Shown here: one piece after another, positions 1 through 5,488 of the stretch
Position numbering within the stretch: the first letter of the stretch is position 1
Layout of the letters: each line of letters begins with the position of its first letter
Notes under the pieces: model-generated
Databases searched by the model: none
Told to the model about the DNA's origin: nothing
Seen by the model: the letters and a program-made list of their open reading frames with translations, nothing else
Source of the DNA: Undibacterium sp.
Lineage (GTDB): Bacteria > Pseudomonadota > Gammaproteobacteria > Burkholderiales > Burkholderiaceae_D
Reading direction: 5' to 3'
Assembly (NCBI GenBank): GCA_019752975.1
Contig: JAIELM010000335.1
Coordinates: forward strand, 1 to 5,588
DNA: 5,588 nt
Position numbers and translations under genes: made by a program

Positions 1-2
1 GG

Positions 3-401
3 AGTGAATTGGAGTGCATTTATTGTACATCCTTGGGCGGCGTGCCACCGCTTTTACATAAAGCAAAATTCCCTTTAAAAACAGATTTCAATTTAACTTC
101 ACTATCTCATATGAAATATTTGGATACGCTTGTAAGCGAAAGCGGGAAAAAGCTATTTTTTATCTCTGCTGGTGTCGCACGTGATCTAAACAAAATATTT
201 CGGCAGTATCCTGAGCTAGCTGGGAGTGGGATCGAAGTTTTGTGTAAGCGAACGAAATCCAAACTAGCTAACGGAACCGAAGTTCATGAAATTTTTCATT
301 TTTCAGCTAGTCAAATTCATGGACAATTGGCAAGTATAAGATCAACAATTGATCGATGGTTGGAAAGCACGCACGTGACGGCACTTAGTGTCCATGCTTA
401 A
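3..401 (+). CDS. Hypothetical protein, probably the C-terminal part of a gene that begins left of the window
   Basis: I do not recognise this protein. The frame is open to the left edge and ends at TAA 399-401. A complete gene is possible from TTG at 9 (130 residues), which has GGAG at 1-4 just upstream, but that spacing is short and TTG is a rare start, so a 5'-truncated gene is at least as likely. An internal ATG lies at 111. From the TTG, the product has two early cysteines (C3 and C6, in ECIYC), then what looks like a mixed alpha/beta segment with a hydrophobic strand (KKLFFISAG, about residues 47-55), a basic stretch (CKRTKSK, about 79-85) and a likely amphipathic C-terminal helix ending in SVHA. 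I see no signal peptide, membrane span or named catalytic motif. GC is about 40% by hand count, below murJ and aceE, which could fit acquired DNA. The gene converges on the tRNA-Ser gene, and no + strand terminator is evident after it. That it is coding rests mainly on open-frame length and plausible composition. Confidence 0.55.
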   Translation, partial: SELECIYCTSLGGVPPLLHKAKFPLKTDFNLTSLSHMKYLDTLVSESGKKLFFISAGVARDLNKIFRQYPELAGSGIEVLCKRTKSKLANGTEVHEIFHFSASQIHGQLASIRSTIDRWLESTHVTALSVHA

Positions 402-476
402 GTGGCAGGTTGTGCTTTGGTTCTTTTAATTAGAATTTCAGCTTTGTGAATTATGCAGGAGATTCAAAGGAAAATT

Positions 477-488
477 GGCGCATGCGCC
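477..488. repeat. Perfect 12-bp palindrome GGCGCATGCGCC
   Basis: The sequence equals its own reverse complement over 12 bases and is GC-rich within an AT-rich spacer. It could be a protein-binding site or simply chance; no assignment is possible from one copy. Confidence 0.5.
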
Positions 489-511
489 CCGCAGCGTGGT
501 CGTGTGAAAGA

Positions 512-529
512 ATGTCAAAATGTTGACAT
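512..529. repeat. 7-bp inverted repeat ATGTCAA-AATG-TTGACAT
   Basis: The arms 512-518 and 523-529 are perfect reverse complements with a 4-base spacer. The right arm contains TTGACA (523-528), the consensus -35 hexamer, but the hexamer 17 bases further on (546-551, TAGTTT) is a poor -10. The repeat could be an operator or a small hairpin. No + strand gene starts just downstream, so a promoter role is doubtful. Confidence 0.4.
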
Positions 530-550
530 GTTATTTTGGTGGAAATAGTT

Positions 551-582
551 TTTGAATAGCGCAATCGGTTTGAATAGCGCAA
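551..582. repeat. Two direct copies of TTTGAATAGCGCAA, 18-bp period
   Basis: The copies at 551-564 and 569-582 are identical over 14 bases and separated by TCGG. The second copy runs into the A-run that encodes the U-tract of the minus-strand tRNA terminator. This looks like a local tandem duplication; function is unknown. Confidence 0.6.
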
Positions 583-610
583 AAAATAAGGCTCTCACGC
601 GGAGAGCCTT
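581..610 (-). terminator. Rho-independent terminator of tRNA-Ser
   Basis: Read on the minus strand, a perfect 9-bp stem AAGGCTCTC / GAGAGCCTT (610-602 and 596-588) with a 5-base loop is followed after one A by six T residues (586-581). It starts 9 bases past the CCA end of the tRNA, the expected place for its transcription stop. On the + strand no T-run follows the stem, so it looks unidirectional. Confidence 0.85.
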
Positions 611-618
611 ATATATTC

Positions 619-709
619 TGGCGGAGAAACGGGGATTCGAACCCCGGGTAGGCTATGAACCTACGCACGCTTTCCAGGCGTGTGACTTAAACCACTCATC
701 CATCTCTCC
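619..709 (-). tRNA. tRNA-Ser, anticodon GGA, CCA end encoded
   Basis: The minus strand folds as a complete class II tRNA of 91 nt. The acceptor arm pairs GGAGAGA with TTTCTCC (one G-T pair), followed by discriminator G and encoded CCA (621-619). The D loop holds the GG pair in GAGTGGTTTAA. The anticodon stem is CACGC/GCGTG around loop CTGGAAA, giving anticodon GGA at 675-673. A long variable arm (stem GTAGG/CCTAC) is typical of tRNA-Ser, Leu and Tyr. The T arm is CGGGG-TTCGAAT-CCCCG. GGA decodes UCC and UCU serine codons. The gene stands alone, divergent from murJ, with its own promoter and terminator. All arms pair, so it should be functional. tRNA 3' ends are frequent integration sites, and here that end faces the unidentified left-hand ORF. 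Confidence 0.97.
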
Positions 710-752
710 TATCGGCAAATGATAATAAACCAGTGCATTTGCGAAGCTCGAG

Positions 753-780
753 ACTATAGCAGAAAACTTCCTTATGGTAA
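753..780 (-). promoter_or_regulatory. Probable sigma70 promoter of tRNA-Ser
   Basis: On the minus strand TTACCA (780-775, 4 of 6 to the -35 consensus) stands 16 bases before TATAGT (758-753, 5 of 6 to the -10 consensus). The predicted start near 746 leaves a leader of about 37 nt before the mature 5' end at 709, reasonable for RNase P processing. The bases after the -10 (CTCGAGC) are GC-rich, as in many promoters of stable RNAs. Confidence 0.55.
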
Positions 781-942
781 ATGCTTAATTTTGTGTGGAT
801 TTGCTACTATTCAACGTTTATTGGGAACTGAAGGGGAGGGGAAGAGAGTCGCTTATTTGGAAGGGAGTAACATCAAATTTCTCAAGAGGGAATGGGGCTA
901 GGTTTTATTGTGTTCAATGTGTTATCTGGGCTGTGCGGGCGC

Positions 943-948
943 TATAAT
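943..948 (+). promoter_or_regulatory. -10 box of murJ, implying a leaderless transcript
   Basis: A perfect TATAAT lies at 943-948 and the murJ ATG starts at 957, only 8 bases later. Transcription would begin at about 954-957, at or next to the A of the start codon. There is no Shine-Dalgarno sequence in the 25 bases before the ATG, which fits. The -35 is weak (TTATCT at 922-927 with 15-bp spacing is the best I see), so the promoter may need an activator or may be one of several. Confidence 0.55.
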
Positions 949-956
949 GCGACCCC

Positions 957-2510
957 ATGAACTTATTAAAAACACTCGCTGCGATTAGCAGCATGACGAT
1001 GATTTCTCGGATGACTGGATTAGTTCGGGATGTTTTGTATGCCTCTTATTTTGGTGCAGGTTCGATGATGGACGCTTATGTTCAGGCGTTTAAGATTCCG
1101 AATTTTTTTCGCCGCTTGTTTGCTGAGGGGGCGTTCTCGCAAGCCTTTGTGCCGATCTTGGCGGAGTATAGAAATCAAAAAGGCGATCAGGAAACTAAGG
1201 AATTGGTTGACCATGTGGCGACCGTGTTGACTTGGGTTTTGTTAGCTACTTGTGTATTGGGCGTGTTGGGTGCGCCTGTATTTGTCTATATGTTTTCATC
1301 GGGGTTTATTAATTATCCTGAAAAATTTGAATTGACTGTGCTGTTGACCCGCATCATGTTCCCGTACATCGCTTTCATGTCTTTGGTAGCGCTTTCTAGC
1401 GGCATTTTAAATACCTGGCGACGTTTTAAAATTCCGGCGTTTTCACCGGTTTTGCTTAACCTATCTTTTATCACCGCGACCTTATTTTTCACTCAGTACT
1501 TTGAAAAGCCGATTGTGGCCTTGGGTGTGGCGGTATTTGTCGGTGGTGTTTTGCAGTTGCTGATACAAATTCCTTCTTTAATCAAAATCGGTATGTTGCC
1601 TCGAATTACTGCGAATCCTGCGTTCGCTTTACGCGATCCTAAAGTCCGTCGAGTGTTACGGCAAATGGGGCCGGCGGTGTTGGCAGTGTCGGCTACTCAA
1701 ATTAGTATCATGATTAATTCTACCTGGGCATCTTGGCTGCCCGATGGTAGTGCTTCGCAATTAAATTATGCGGATCGATTGATGGAGTTTCCGTCAGCTT
1801 TGTTGGGCGTGGCATTGGGGACGGTGCTGTTGCCTAGTCTATCTGCGGCAAAATTTAAGGCCGATAAAACGGAGTATTCAGCGCTGCTCGACTGGGGCTT
1901 GCGCTTGACTTTTTTATTGGCATTGCCTGCTGCTGTCGGTTTGCTGACTTTGCCTGATGCATTGACTGCGACGCTATTCCATAGTGGGAAATTCGATGCT
2001 CATGCTGTGCATGAAACGGCAAAGGCCGTGGCCGCGTATGGCGTTGGCCTTAGCGGTTTAATTTTGGTAAAAATTTTGGCACCGGGGTTCTACGCGCAGC
2101 AGAATATTCGTACTCCTGTCAGGATTGCCATGTTAGTTTTGTTGATGACGCAAATGATGAACATCTTGTTTGTCCCGTTGATTCATCAAGCAGGCTTGGC
2201 TTTATCTGTGGGACTCGGCGCATGTGTGAATGCCTTCTTGTTGTATCGCGGTTTGCGCTTACGTGGCTTGTATGTGCCGCGTGCTGGTTGGATGAAATTT
2301 ATGTTGAAACTGGCTGTTGCATTGATAGTGATGGCGAGCGTGGCTTTTGCTCTATCAAAGCAAGTGTCATGGTTGGATATGCACGGCTCACGCTGGTTGC
2401 GTGGAGGTGTATTGGGAGGAGTTATTGTGTCTTGTATGGTGGCTTATTTTGCTAGCTTGATTGCGATGGGTGTACGACCAAGAGATTTTCGTAAGATGGC
2501 GCTTGAGTAG
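957..2510 (+). CDS. murJ: Lipid II flippase MurJ (MviN)
   Basis: MurJ moves lipid II, the undecaprenyl-linked peptidoglycan precursor, from the inner to the outer face of the cytoplasmic membrane for cell wall synthesis. It belongs to the MOP exporter superfamily and has 14 membrane helices in characterised members. The 517-residue product matches E. coli MurJ (511 residues) end to end, including the N-terminus MNLLK, which fixes ATG 957 as the start. The charged residues needed in E. coli are present: R18, R24, D39, R52 in the conserved FRRLFAEGAFSQAFVPILAEY block (about 51-71), and R274 in YADRLMEFP, aligned with E. coli R270. Hydrophobic segments are clear at about 91-113, 133-152, 160-178, 186-207, 237-255, 279-296, 316-335, 357-375, 389-408, 411-430, 446-466 and 482-505; the polar N-terminal region should supply the first two helices. 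No Shine-Dalgarno precedes the start. The gene is divergent from tRNA-Ser and is followed by aceE, which has its own promoter. I see no sign of a frameshift or truncation. Confidence 0.97.
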   Translation: MNLLKTLAAISSMTMISRMTGLVRDVLYASYFGAGSMMDAYVQAFKIPNFFRRLFAEGAFSQAFVPILAEYRNQKGDQETKELVDHVATVLTWVLLATCVLGVLGAPVFVYMFSSGFINYPEKFELTVLLTRIMFPYIAFMSLVALSSGILNTWRRFKIPAFSPVLLNLSFITATLFFTQYFEKPIVALGVAVFVGGVLQLLIQIPSLIKIGMLPRITANPAFALRDPKVRRVLRQMGPAVLAVSATQISIMINSTWASWLPDGSASQLNYADRLMEFPSALLGVALGTVLLPSLSAAKFKADKTEYSALLDWGLRLTFLLALPAAVGLLTLPDALTATLFHSGKFDAHAVHETAKAVAAYGVGLSGLILVKILAPGFYAQQNIRTPVRIAMLVLLMTQMMNILFVPLIHQAGLALSVGLGACVNAFLLYRGLRLRGLYVPRAGWMKFMLKLAVALIVMASVAFALSKQVSWLDMHGSRWLRGGVLGGVIVSCMVAYFASLIAMGVRPRDFRKMALE

Positions 2511-2521
2511 CGCGAAGCGCT
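2509..2521 (+). other. Small hairpin overlapping the murJ stop codon
   Basis: AGCGC-GAA-GCGCT forms a 5-bp stem starting in the TAG stop codon. No T-run follows (GTTAAATGTT), so it does not look like an efficient intrinsic terminator. A second GCGCT at 2532-2536 could pair alternatively. Read-through from murJ into aceE therefore cannot be excluded. Confidence 0.35.
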
Positions 2522-2545
2522 GTTAAATGTTGCGCTGCATCATTT

Positions 2546-2562
2546 ATTTCACATTATGAAAT
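2546..2562. repeat. Inverted repeat ATTTCA-CATTA-TGAAAT upstream of the aceE promoter
   Basis: Two perfect 6-bp arms are separated by 5 bases, and the element ends 13 bases before the aceE -35 hexamer. A further TGAAAT occurs at 2577-2582, overlapping the -35. Size and position suit a binding site for a dimeric regulator. It does not match the PdhR site known from enterobacteria (ATTGGT...ACCAAT), so the regulator is unknown. Confidence 0.4.
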
Positions 2563-2575
2563 CACATGTCACCAT

Positions 2576-2604
2576 TTGAAATTTATAAAAAGTGCTGTTA
2601 GAAT
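2576..2604 (+). promoter_or_regulatory. Strong sigma70 promoter of aceE with extended -10
   Basis: TTGAAA (2576-2581, 5 of 6 to consensus) is followed after an optimal 17-bp spacer by TAGAAT (2599-2604, 5 of 6), preceded by TG at 2596-2597 in the extended -10 position. The predicted start is near 2611, giving a 5' leader of about 48 nt. It lies after murJ, so aceE and aceF can be expressed independently of murJ. Confidence 0.75.
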
Positions 2605-2632
2605 GCTTCCCAGTTGATAGAATTCCTGATTA

Positions 2633-2649
2633 ATCCGTGTCATCCGTGT
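2633..2649 (+). repeat. Tandem ATCCGTGT repeat in the aceE leader
   Basis: ATCCGTGT occurs at 2633-2640 and 2642-2649, a 9-bp period, ending immediately before the aceE ribosome binding site. It falls inside the predicted 5' untranslated leader, so it could act at the RNA level or be a small duplication without function. Confidence 0.55.
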
Positions 2650-2656
2650 GGAGAAG
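2650..2656 (+). promoter_or_regulatory. Ribosome binding site of aceE
   Basis: GGAGAAG is a strong Shine-Dalgarno sequence, with 5 bases between GGAG and ATG 2659. It decides the start in favour of 2659 over the in-frame TTG at 2614, which would lie within a few bases of the predicted transcription start and has no such site. Confidence 0.85.
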
Positions 2657-2658
2657 TT

Positions 2659-5364
2659 ATGTCCCAAATAGACCAAGTTTTGGCGCAAGCCCTTAGTGAT
2701 TCAAGCGCTGATCCCGATATGATAGAGACCAATGAGTGGCTCGATGCGCTTGAGTCGGTCATCGAATCTGAAGGCCCAGATCGGGCGCATTATTTGATGG
2801 AGCGCATGATGGATTTGGCGCGTCGTCGCGGAGCAAATATTCCTTTTTCTAGTAATACGGCGTATGTGAATACCATCCCCGCGGATCAAGGTGCGCATTG
2901 CCCAGGTAACTTGGAAATCGAAGAACGTCTCCGTTCTTACATGCGTTGGAATGCAATGGCGATGGTGGTTAAGGCCAATCGTCTTGACGGCGATCTCGGT
3001 GGACATCTGTCTAGTTTTGCCTCGTTGGCGAATATGCTGGGCATTGGTTTCAATCACTTTTGGCATGCGCCGACGGCTGATCACGGTGGTGATCTACTGT
3101 ACATTCAAGGTCACTCTTCTCCCGGCGTGTATGCCCGTGCCTTCCTGGAAGGTCGTCTCTCTGAAGATCAATTATTGCATTTCCGTCGCGAAGTCGATGG
3201 TAAGGGTTTGTCCTCTTATCCGCATCCTAAATTAATGCCATCTTTCTGGCAGTTCCCTACTGTTTCTATGGGCCTTGGCCCACTAATGTCGATTTATCAG
3301 GCGCGTTTCTTGAAGTATCTCCATGCGCGTAGTATTGCTGATACAGCTAACCGTAAAGTATGGGCGTTCTGCGGTGATGGTGAAATGGATGAACCAGAAT
3401 CCATGGGCGCGATTGGTATGGCCGGTCGTGAGAAGCTAGATAATTTGGTGATGGTCGTGAACTGTAATCTTCAGCGTCTCGACGGCCCAGTGCGCGGTAA
3501 TGGCAAGATTATTCAAGAGTTAGAATCGGATTTCCGTGGTGCTGGTTGGAATGTGGTTAAAGTGATTTGGGGTGGTGGTTGGGATGCACTGCTGGCCAAG
3601 GATAAAGACGGCGTCTTACGCAAAGTAATGATGGAAACCGTTGATGGTGAGTACCAAAACTATAAAGCCAAGGACGGCGCCTATGTACGCGCCAATTTCT
3701 TCGGCAAAGACCCACGTACCTTAGCGATGGTTGCACATCTGTCAGATGACGAGATTTGGAATCTGACACGTGGTGGGCATGATCCGCATAAAATTTATGC
3801 CGCTTTTAAAGTCGCGCAAGAACATAAAGGTCAACCGACAGTCTTGCTAGTCAAGAGCGTCAAAGGGTTTGGTTTTGGTAAATCGGGCGAGGCTCGTAAT
3901 ACCGCACACAATACCAAGAAGCTCGATGACGAAGCAGTCAAAGCACTTCGTGATCGTTTTCAATTGCCAATTTCGGATGAGCAGTTACCTAGTATTCCTT
4001 TTTTTAGACCCGCTGCCGATACACCAGAGATGAAGTACCTGCAAGAGCGTCGTGCTGCGCTTGGCGGTTATTTGCCACAGCGTCGTATGCAAGCCGATGA
4101 GACTTTGGTGGTGCCTGAACTGTCCGCTTTCCAAGCGATGTTGGAGCCAACTTCTGAAGGACGTGAGATTTCCAGTACGGCGGCCTATGTGCGGATCTTG
4201 ACTTCGCTATTGCGCGACAGCAGTTTGGGGCAACGTGTGGTTCCTATCATGGTCGACGAGTCTCGTACTTTCGGTATGGAAGGTCTATTCCGTCAAATTG
4301 GTATCTTTAGTCAAGTCGGTCAATTGTATGAGCCTGTCGATAAAGATCAGGTGATGTACTACCGCGAAGACAAAGCTGGACAGATTTTGCAAGAGGGTAT
4401 TAACGAAGCGGGTGGTATGAGTTCATGGATCGCCGCGGCGACTTCTTACTCGACCAATAATCGTGTGATGATTCCTTTTTACACATACTACTCGATGTTT
4501 GGCCTGCAGCGCATTGGTGACTTGGCTTGGGCGGCGGCAGATATGCGCGCTCGTGGCTTCTTGATCGCCGGTACAGCTGGACGCACGACTTTAAATGGAG
4601 AAGGTTTGCAGCATGAAGATGGACATAGTCATGTGATCGCTTCCACGATACCTAACTGCGTTCCATACGATCCTACCTTTGCACATGAAGTGGCGGTGAT
4701 TATTCATGATGGTCTGCGTCGTATGATAGCCAACCAAGAAGACGTGTTCTACTACATCACTGTGATGAATGAGAATTACAGCCATCCAGGTCTGGTTGCA
4801 GGGCAAGAAGAGGGCATTATCAAGGGATTGTATTGTTTCAAAAAATCGTCAGAACAGACCAAACACCGTGTGCAGTTGATGGGGTCAGGTACGATTTTGC
4901 GTGAAGTAATTGCTGCAGCTGATTTGTTGATGAATGACTGGGGTATTGCTGCTGATATTTGGTCTGCGCCATCTTTCACTCTACTGGCACGTGACGGACA
5001 AGCTTGCGAACGGTGGAATATGTTGCACCCGACCGATGTACCACGTGTACCTTACATTGCAGAGTGCTTGCAAGATAGCACCGGCCCTATCGTGGTCTCC
5101 ACTGATTACATGCGCACCTTTGCTGAACAAGTACGTGCTTTTATACCTAAAAATCGTAGCTATAAAGTCTTGGGTACGGATGGTTTTGGTCGTTCAGATA
5201 CACGAGCGAAATTGCGTGAATTTTTTGAAGTTAATCGTTATTTTGTCACTGTCGCTGCGTTGAAATCTTTGGCTGACGAAGGCGCGATTTCTGCCTCTGT
5301 GGTGGCGCAAGCAATTGCTAAGTATGGGATTGACGCTGAAAAAGCGAATCCTGTTACGGTCTAA
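2659..5364 (+). CDS. aceE: Pyruvate dehydrogenase E1 component, homodimeric type
   Basis: AceE is the thiamine diphosphate-dependent E1 subunit of the cytoplasmic pyruvate dehydrogenase complex. It decarboxylates pyruvate and passes the acetyl group to the lipoyl arm of E2. The product has 901 residues (E. coli 887) and aligns along its whole length with the single-chain, homodimeric E1 of beta- and gamma-proteobacteria. The ThDP/Mg motif runs from G239-D240-G241 to N268-C269-N270. Active-site histidines appear as H116 (GGHLSSF), H152 (QGHSSPG), H417 (NTAHNTKK) and H652 (QHEDGHSH), in the positions of E. coli H106, H142, H407 and H640. E583 in EGINE takes the place of the glutamate that activates the cofactor's aminopyrimidine. 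The transketolase-like N-terminal, middle pyrimidine-binding and C-terminal domains (roughly 80-480, 500-710 and 720-901) all look intact. The N-terminal 50 or so residues, with the IETNEWLDALESVI segment, correspond to the part that docks on E2. The start is ATG 2659, behind GGAGAAG. aceF follows after 124 bases, so the two are probably co-transcribed. Nothing suggests damage. Confidence 0.98.
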   Translation: MSQIDQVLAQALSDSSADPDMIETNEWLDALESVIESEGPDRAHYLMERMMDLARRRGANIPFSSNTAYVNTIPADQGAHCPGNLEIEERLRSYMRWNAMAMVVKANRLDGDLGGHLSSFASLANMLGIGFNHFWHAPTADHGGDLLYIQGHSSPGVYARAFLEGRLSEDQLLHFRREVDGKGLSSYPHPKLMPSFWQFPTVSMGLGPLMSIYQARFLKYLHARSIADTANRKVWAFCGDGEMDEPESMGAIGMAGREKLDNLVMVVNCNLQRLDGPVRGNGKIIQELESDFRGAGWNVVKVIWGGGWDALLAKDKDGVLRKVMMETVDGEYQNYKAKDGAYVRANFFGKDPRTLAMVAHLSDDEIWNLTRGGHDPHKIYAAFKVAQEHKGQPTVLLVKSVKGFGFGKSGEARNTAHNTKKLDDEAVKALRDRFQLPISDEQLPSIPFFRPAADTPEMKYLQERRAALGGYLPQRRMQADETLVVPELSAFQAMLEPTSEGREISSTAAYVRILTSLLRDSSLGQRVVPIMVDESRTFGMEGLFRQIGIFSQVGQLYEPVDKDQVMYYREDKAGQILQEGINEAGGMSSWIAAATSYSTNNRVMIPFYTYYSMFGLQRIGDLAWAAADMRARGFLIAGTAGRTTLNGEGLQHEDGHSHVIASTIPNCVPYDPTFAHEVAVIIHDGLRRMIANQEDVFYYITVMNENYSHPGLVAGQEEGIIKGLYCFKKSSEQTKHRVQLMGSGTILREVIAAADLLMNDWGIAADIWSAPSFTLLARDGQACERWNMLHPTDVPRVPYIAECLQDSTGPIVVSTDYMRTFAEQVRAFIPKNRSYKVLGTDGFGRSDTRAKLREFFEVNRYFVTVAALKSLADEGAISASVVAQAIAKYGIDAEKANPVTV

Positions 5365-5376
5365 TTCGAAATCCAT

Positions 5377-5414
5377 TCGATACAGTGGCGCAGCAGGTCG
5401 CGTTACTGTGTCGA
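5377..5414 (+). other. Long stem-loop in the aceE-aceF intergenic region
   Basis: Arms TCGATACAGTGGCGC (5377-5391) and GCGTTACTGTGTCGA (5400-5414) pair over 15 consecutive positions, three of them G-U, around the 8-base loop AGCAGGTC. It begins 12 bases after the aceE stop. The nearest T-run (5428-5433) is 13 bases beyond the stem, too far for a standard intrinsic terminator. A hairpin protecting the 3' end of aceE mRNA, or an RNA processing site that sets the E1:E2 ratio, is plausible. The fold is seen in the sequence; the role is inference. Confidence 0.6.
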
Positions 5415-5438
5415 CTGGCCATCAGTATTTTTTAGAAT
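5411..5438 (+). promoter_or_regulatory. Candidate internal promoter for aceF
   Basis: TCGACT (5411-5416, 4 of 6 to the -35 consensus), a 16-bp spacer and TAGAAT (5433-5438, 5 of 6, the same hexamer as the aceE -10) form a possible sigma70 promoter. Transcription would start near 5445, about 44 bases before aceF. It overlaps the right arm of the long stem-loop. AT-rich spacers throw up such matches by chance. Confidence 0.3.
5414..5433 (+). terminator. Weak terminator-like hairpin between aceE and aceF
   Basis: ACTGG-CCA-TCAGT (5414-5426, 5 bp including one G-U) is followed by A and six T residues (5428-5433). The stem is short and weak, so at most partial termination is expected. It abuts the long stem-loop at 5377-5414, sharing one base with it. 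Confidence 0.3.
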
Positions 5439-5445
5439 TTATTCG

Positions 5446-5459
5446 CGTGTGTAGACACG
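5446..5459 (+). other. Small hairpin in the aceF leader
   Basis: CGTGT-GTAG-ACACG forms a perfect 5-bp stem with a 4-base loop, 29 bases before the aceF start. If the candidate promoter at 5411-5438 is real, this hairpin would sit at the very 5' end of that transcript, a position known to shield mRNA from decay. Confidence 0.35.
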
Positions 5460-5477
5460 ACACTAAGATATAAAATC

Positions 5478-5481
5478 GGAG
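5478..5481 (+). promoter_or_regulatory. Ribosome binding site of aceF
   Basis: GGAG with 7 bases to ATG 5489 is a standard Shine-Dalgarno arrangement and supports that start. Confidence 0.8.
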
Positions 5482-5488
5482 CGACGCT

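Larger units (their letters stand above)
402..580. other. Convergent intergenic region without a recognisable gene
   Basis: This stretch lies between the end of the left-hand ORF and the minus-strand tRNA terminator. I see no ORF with a credible start and no homology I can name. It contains the palindrome at 477-488, the inverted repeat at 512-529 and the direct repeats at 551-582, listed separately. No clear rho-independent terminator for the left-hand ORF is visible; bases 421-435 are T-rich but lack a good preceding stem. Confidence 0.6.
710..956. other. Divergent intergenic region between tRNA-Ser and murJ
   Basis: About 250 bases hold the minus-strand tRNA promoter on the left and the murJ -10 box on the right. 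A 60-codon open frame at 719-901 lacks a ribosome binding site and lies over the tRNA promoter, so I do not call it a gene. Bases 830-900 are purine-rich on the + strand but show no hairpin or repeat. A possible weak extended -10 (TGC-TACTAT, 802-810) lacks a good -35. Confidence 0.5.

Noticed and set aside
719..901. 60-codon + strand open frame between tRNA-Ser and murJ
   Set aside because: It has no ribosome binding site, starts 10 bases from the tRNA gene, lies over the minus-strand tRNA promoter, and its product resembles nothing I know. Chance openness explains it.
2509..2530. Intrinsic terminator after murJ
   Set aside because: The hairpin is only 5 bp and no T-run follows, so I list it only as a small hairpin.
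2614..2658. In-frame TTG start that would add 15 residues to AceE
   Set aside because: It lies at the predicted transcription start, has no ribosome binding site, and the family begins near MSQ/MSE. ATG 2659 has GGAGAAG at good spacing.
2701..3084. 127-codon minus-strand open frame antisense to aceE
   Set aside because: It is the antisense shadow of a highly conserved coding region, with no start signals or recognisable product.
4934..5263. 109-codon + strand open frame inside aceE
   Set aside because: It lies wholly within the well-supported aceE frame, has no ribosome binding site and encodes a protein of no recognisable type.
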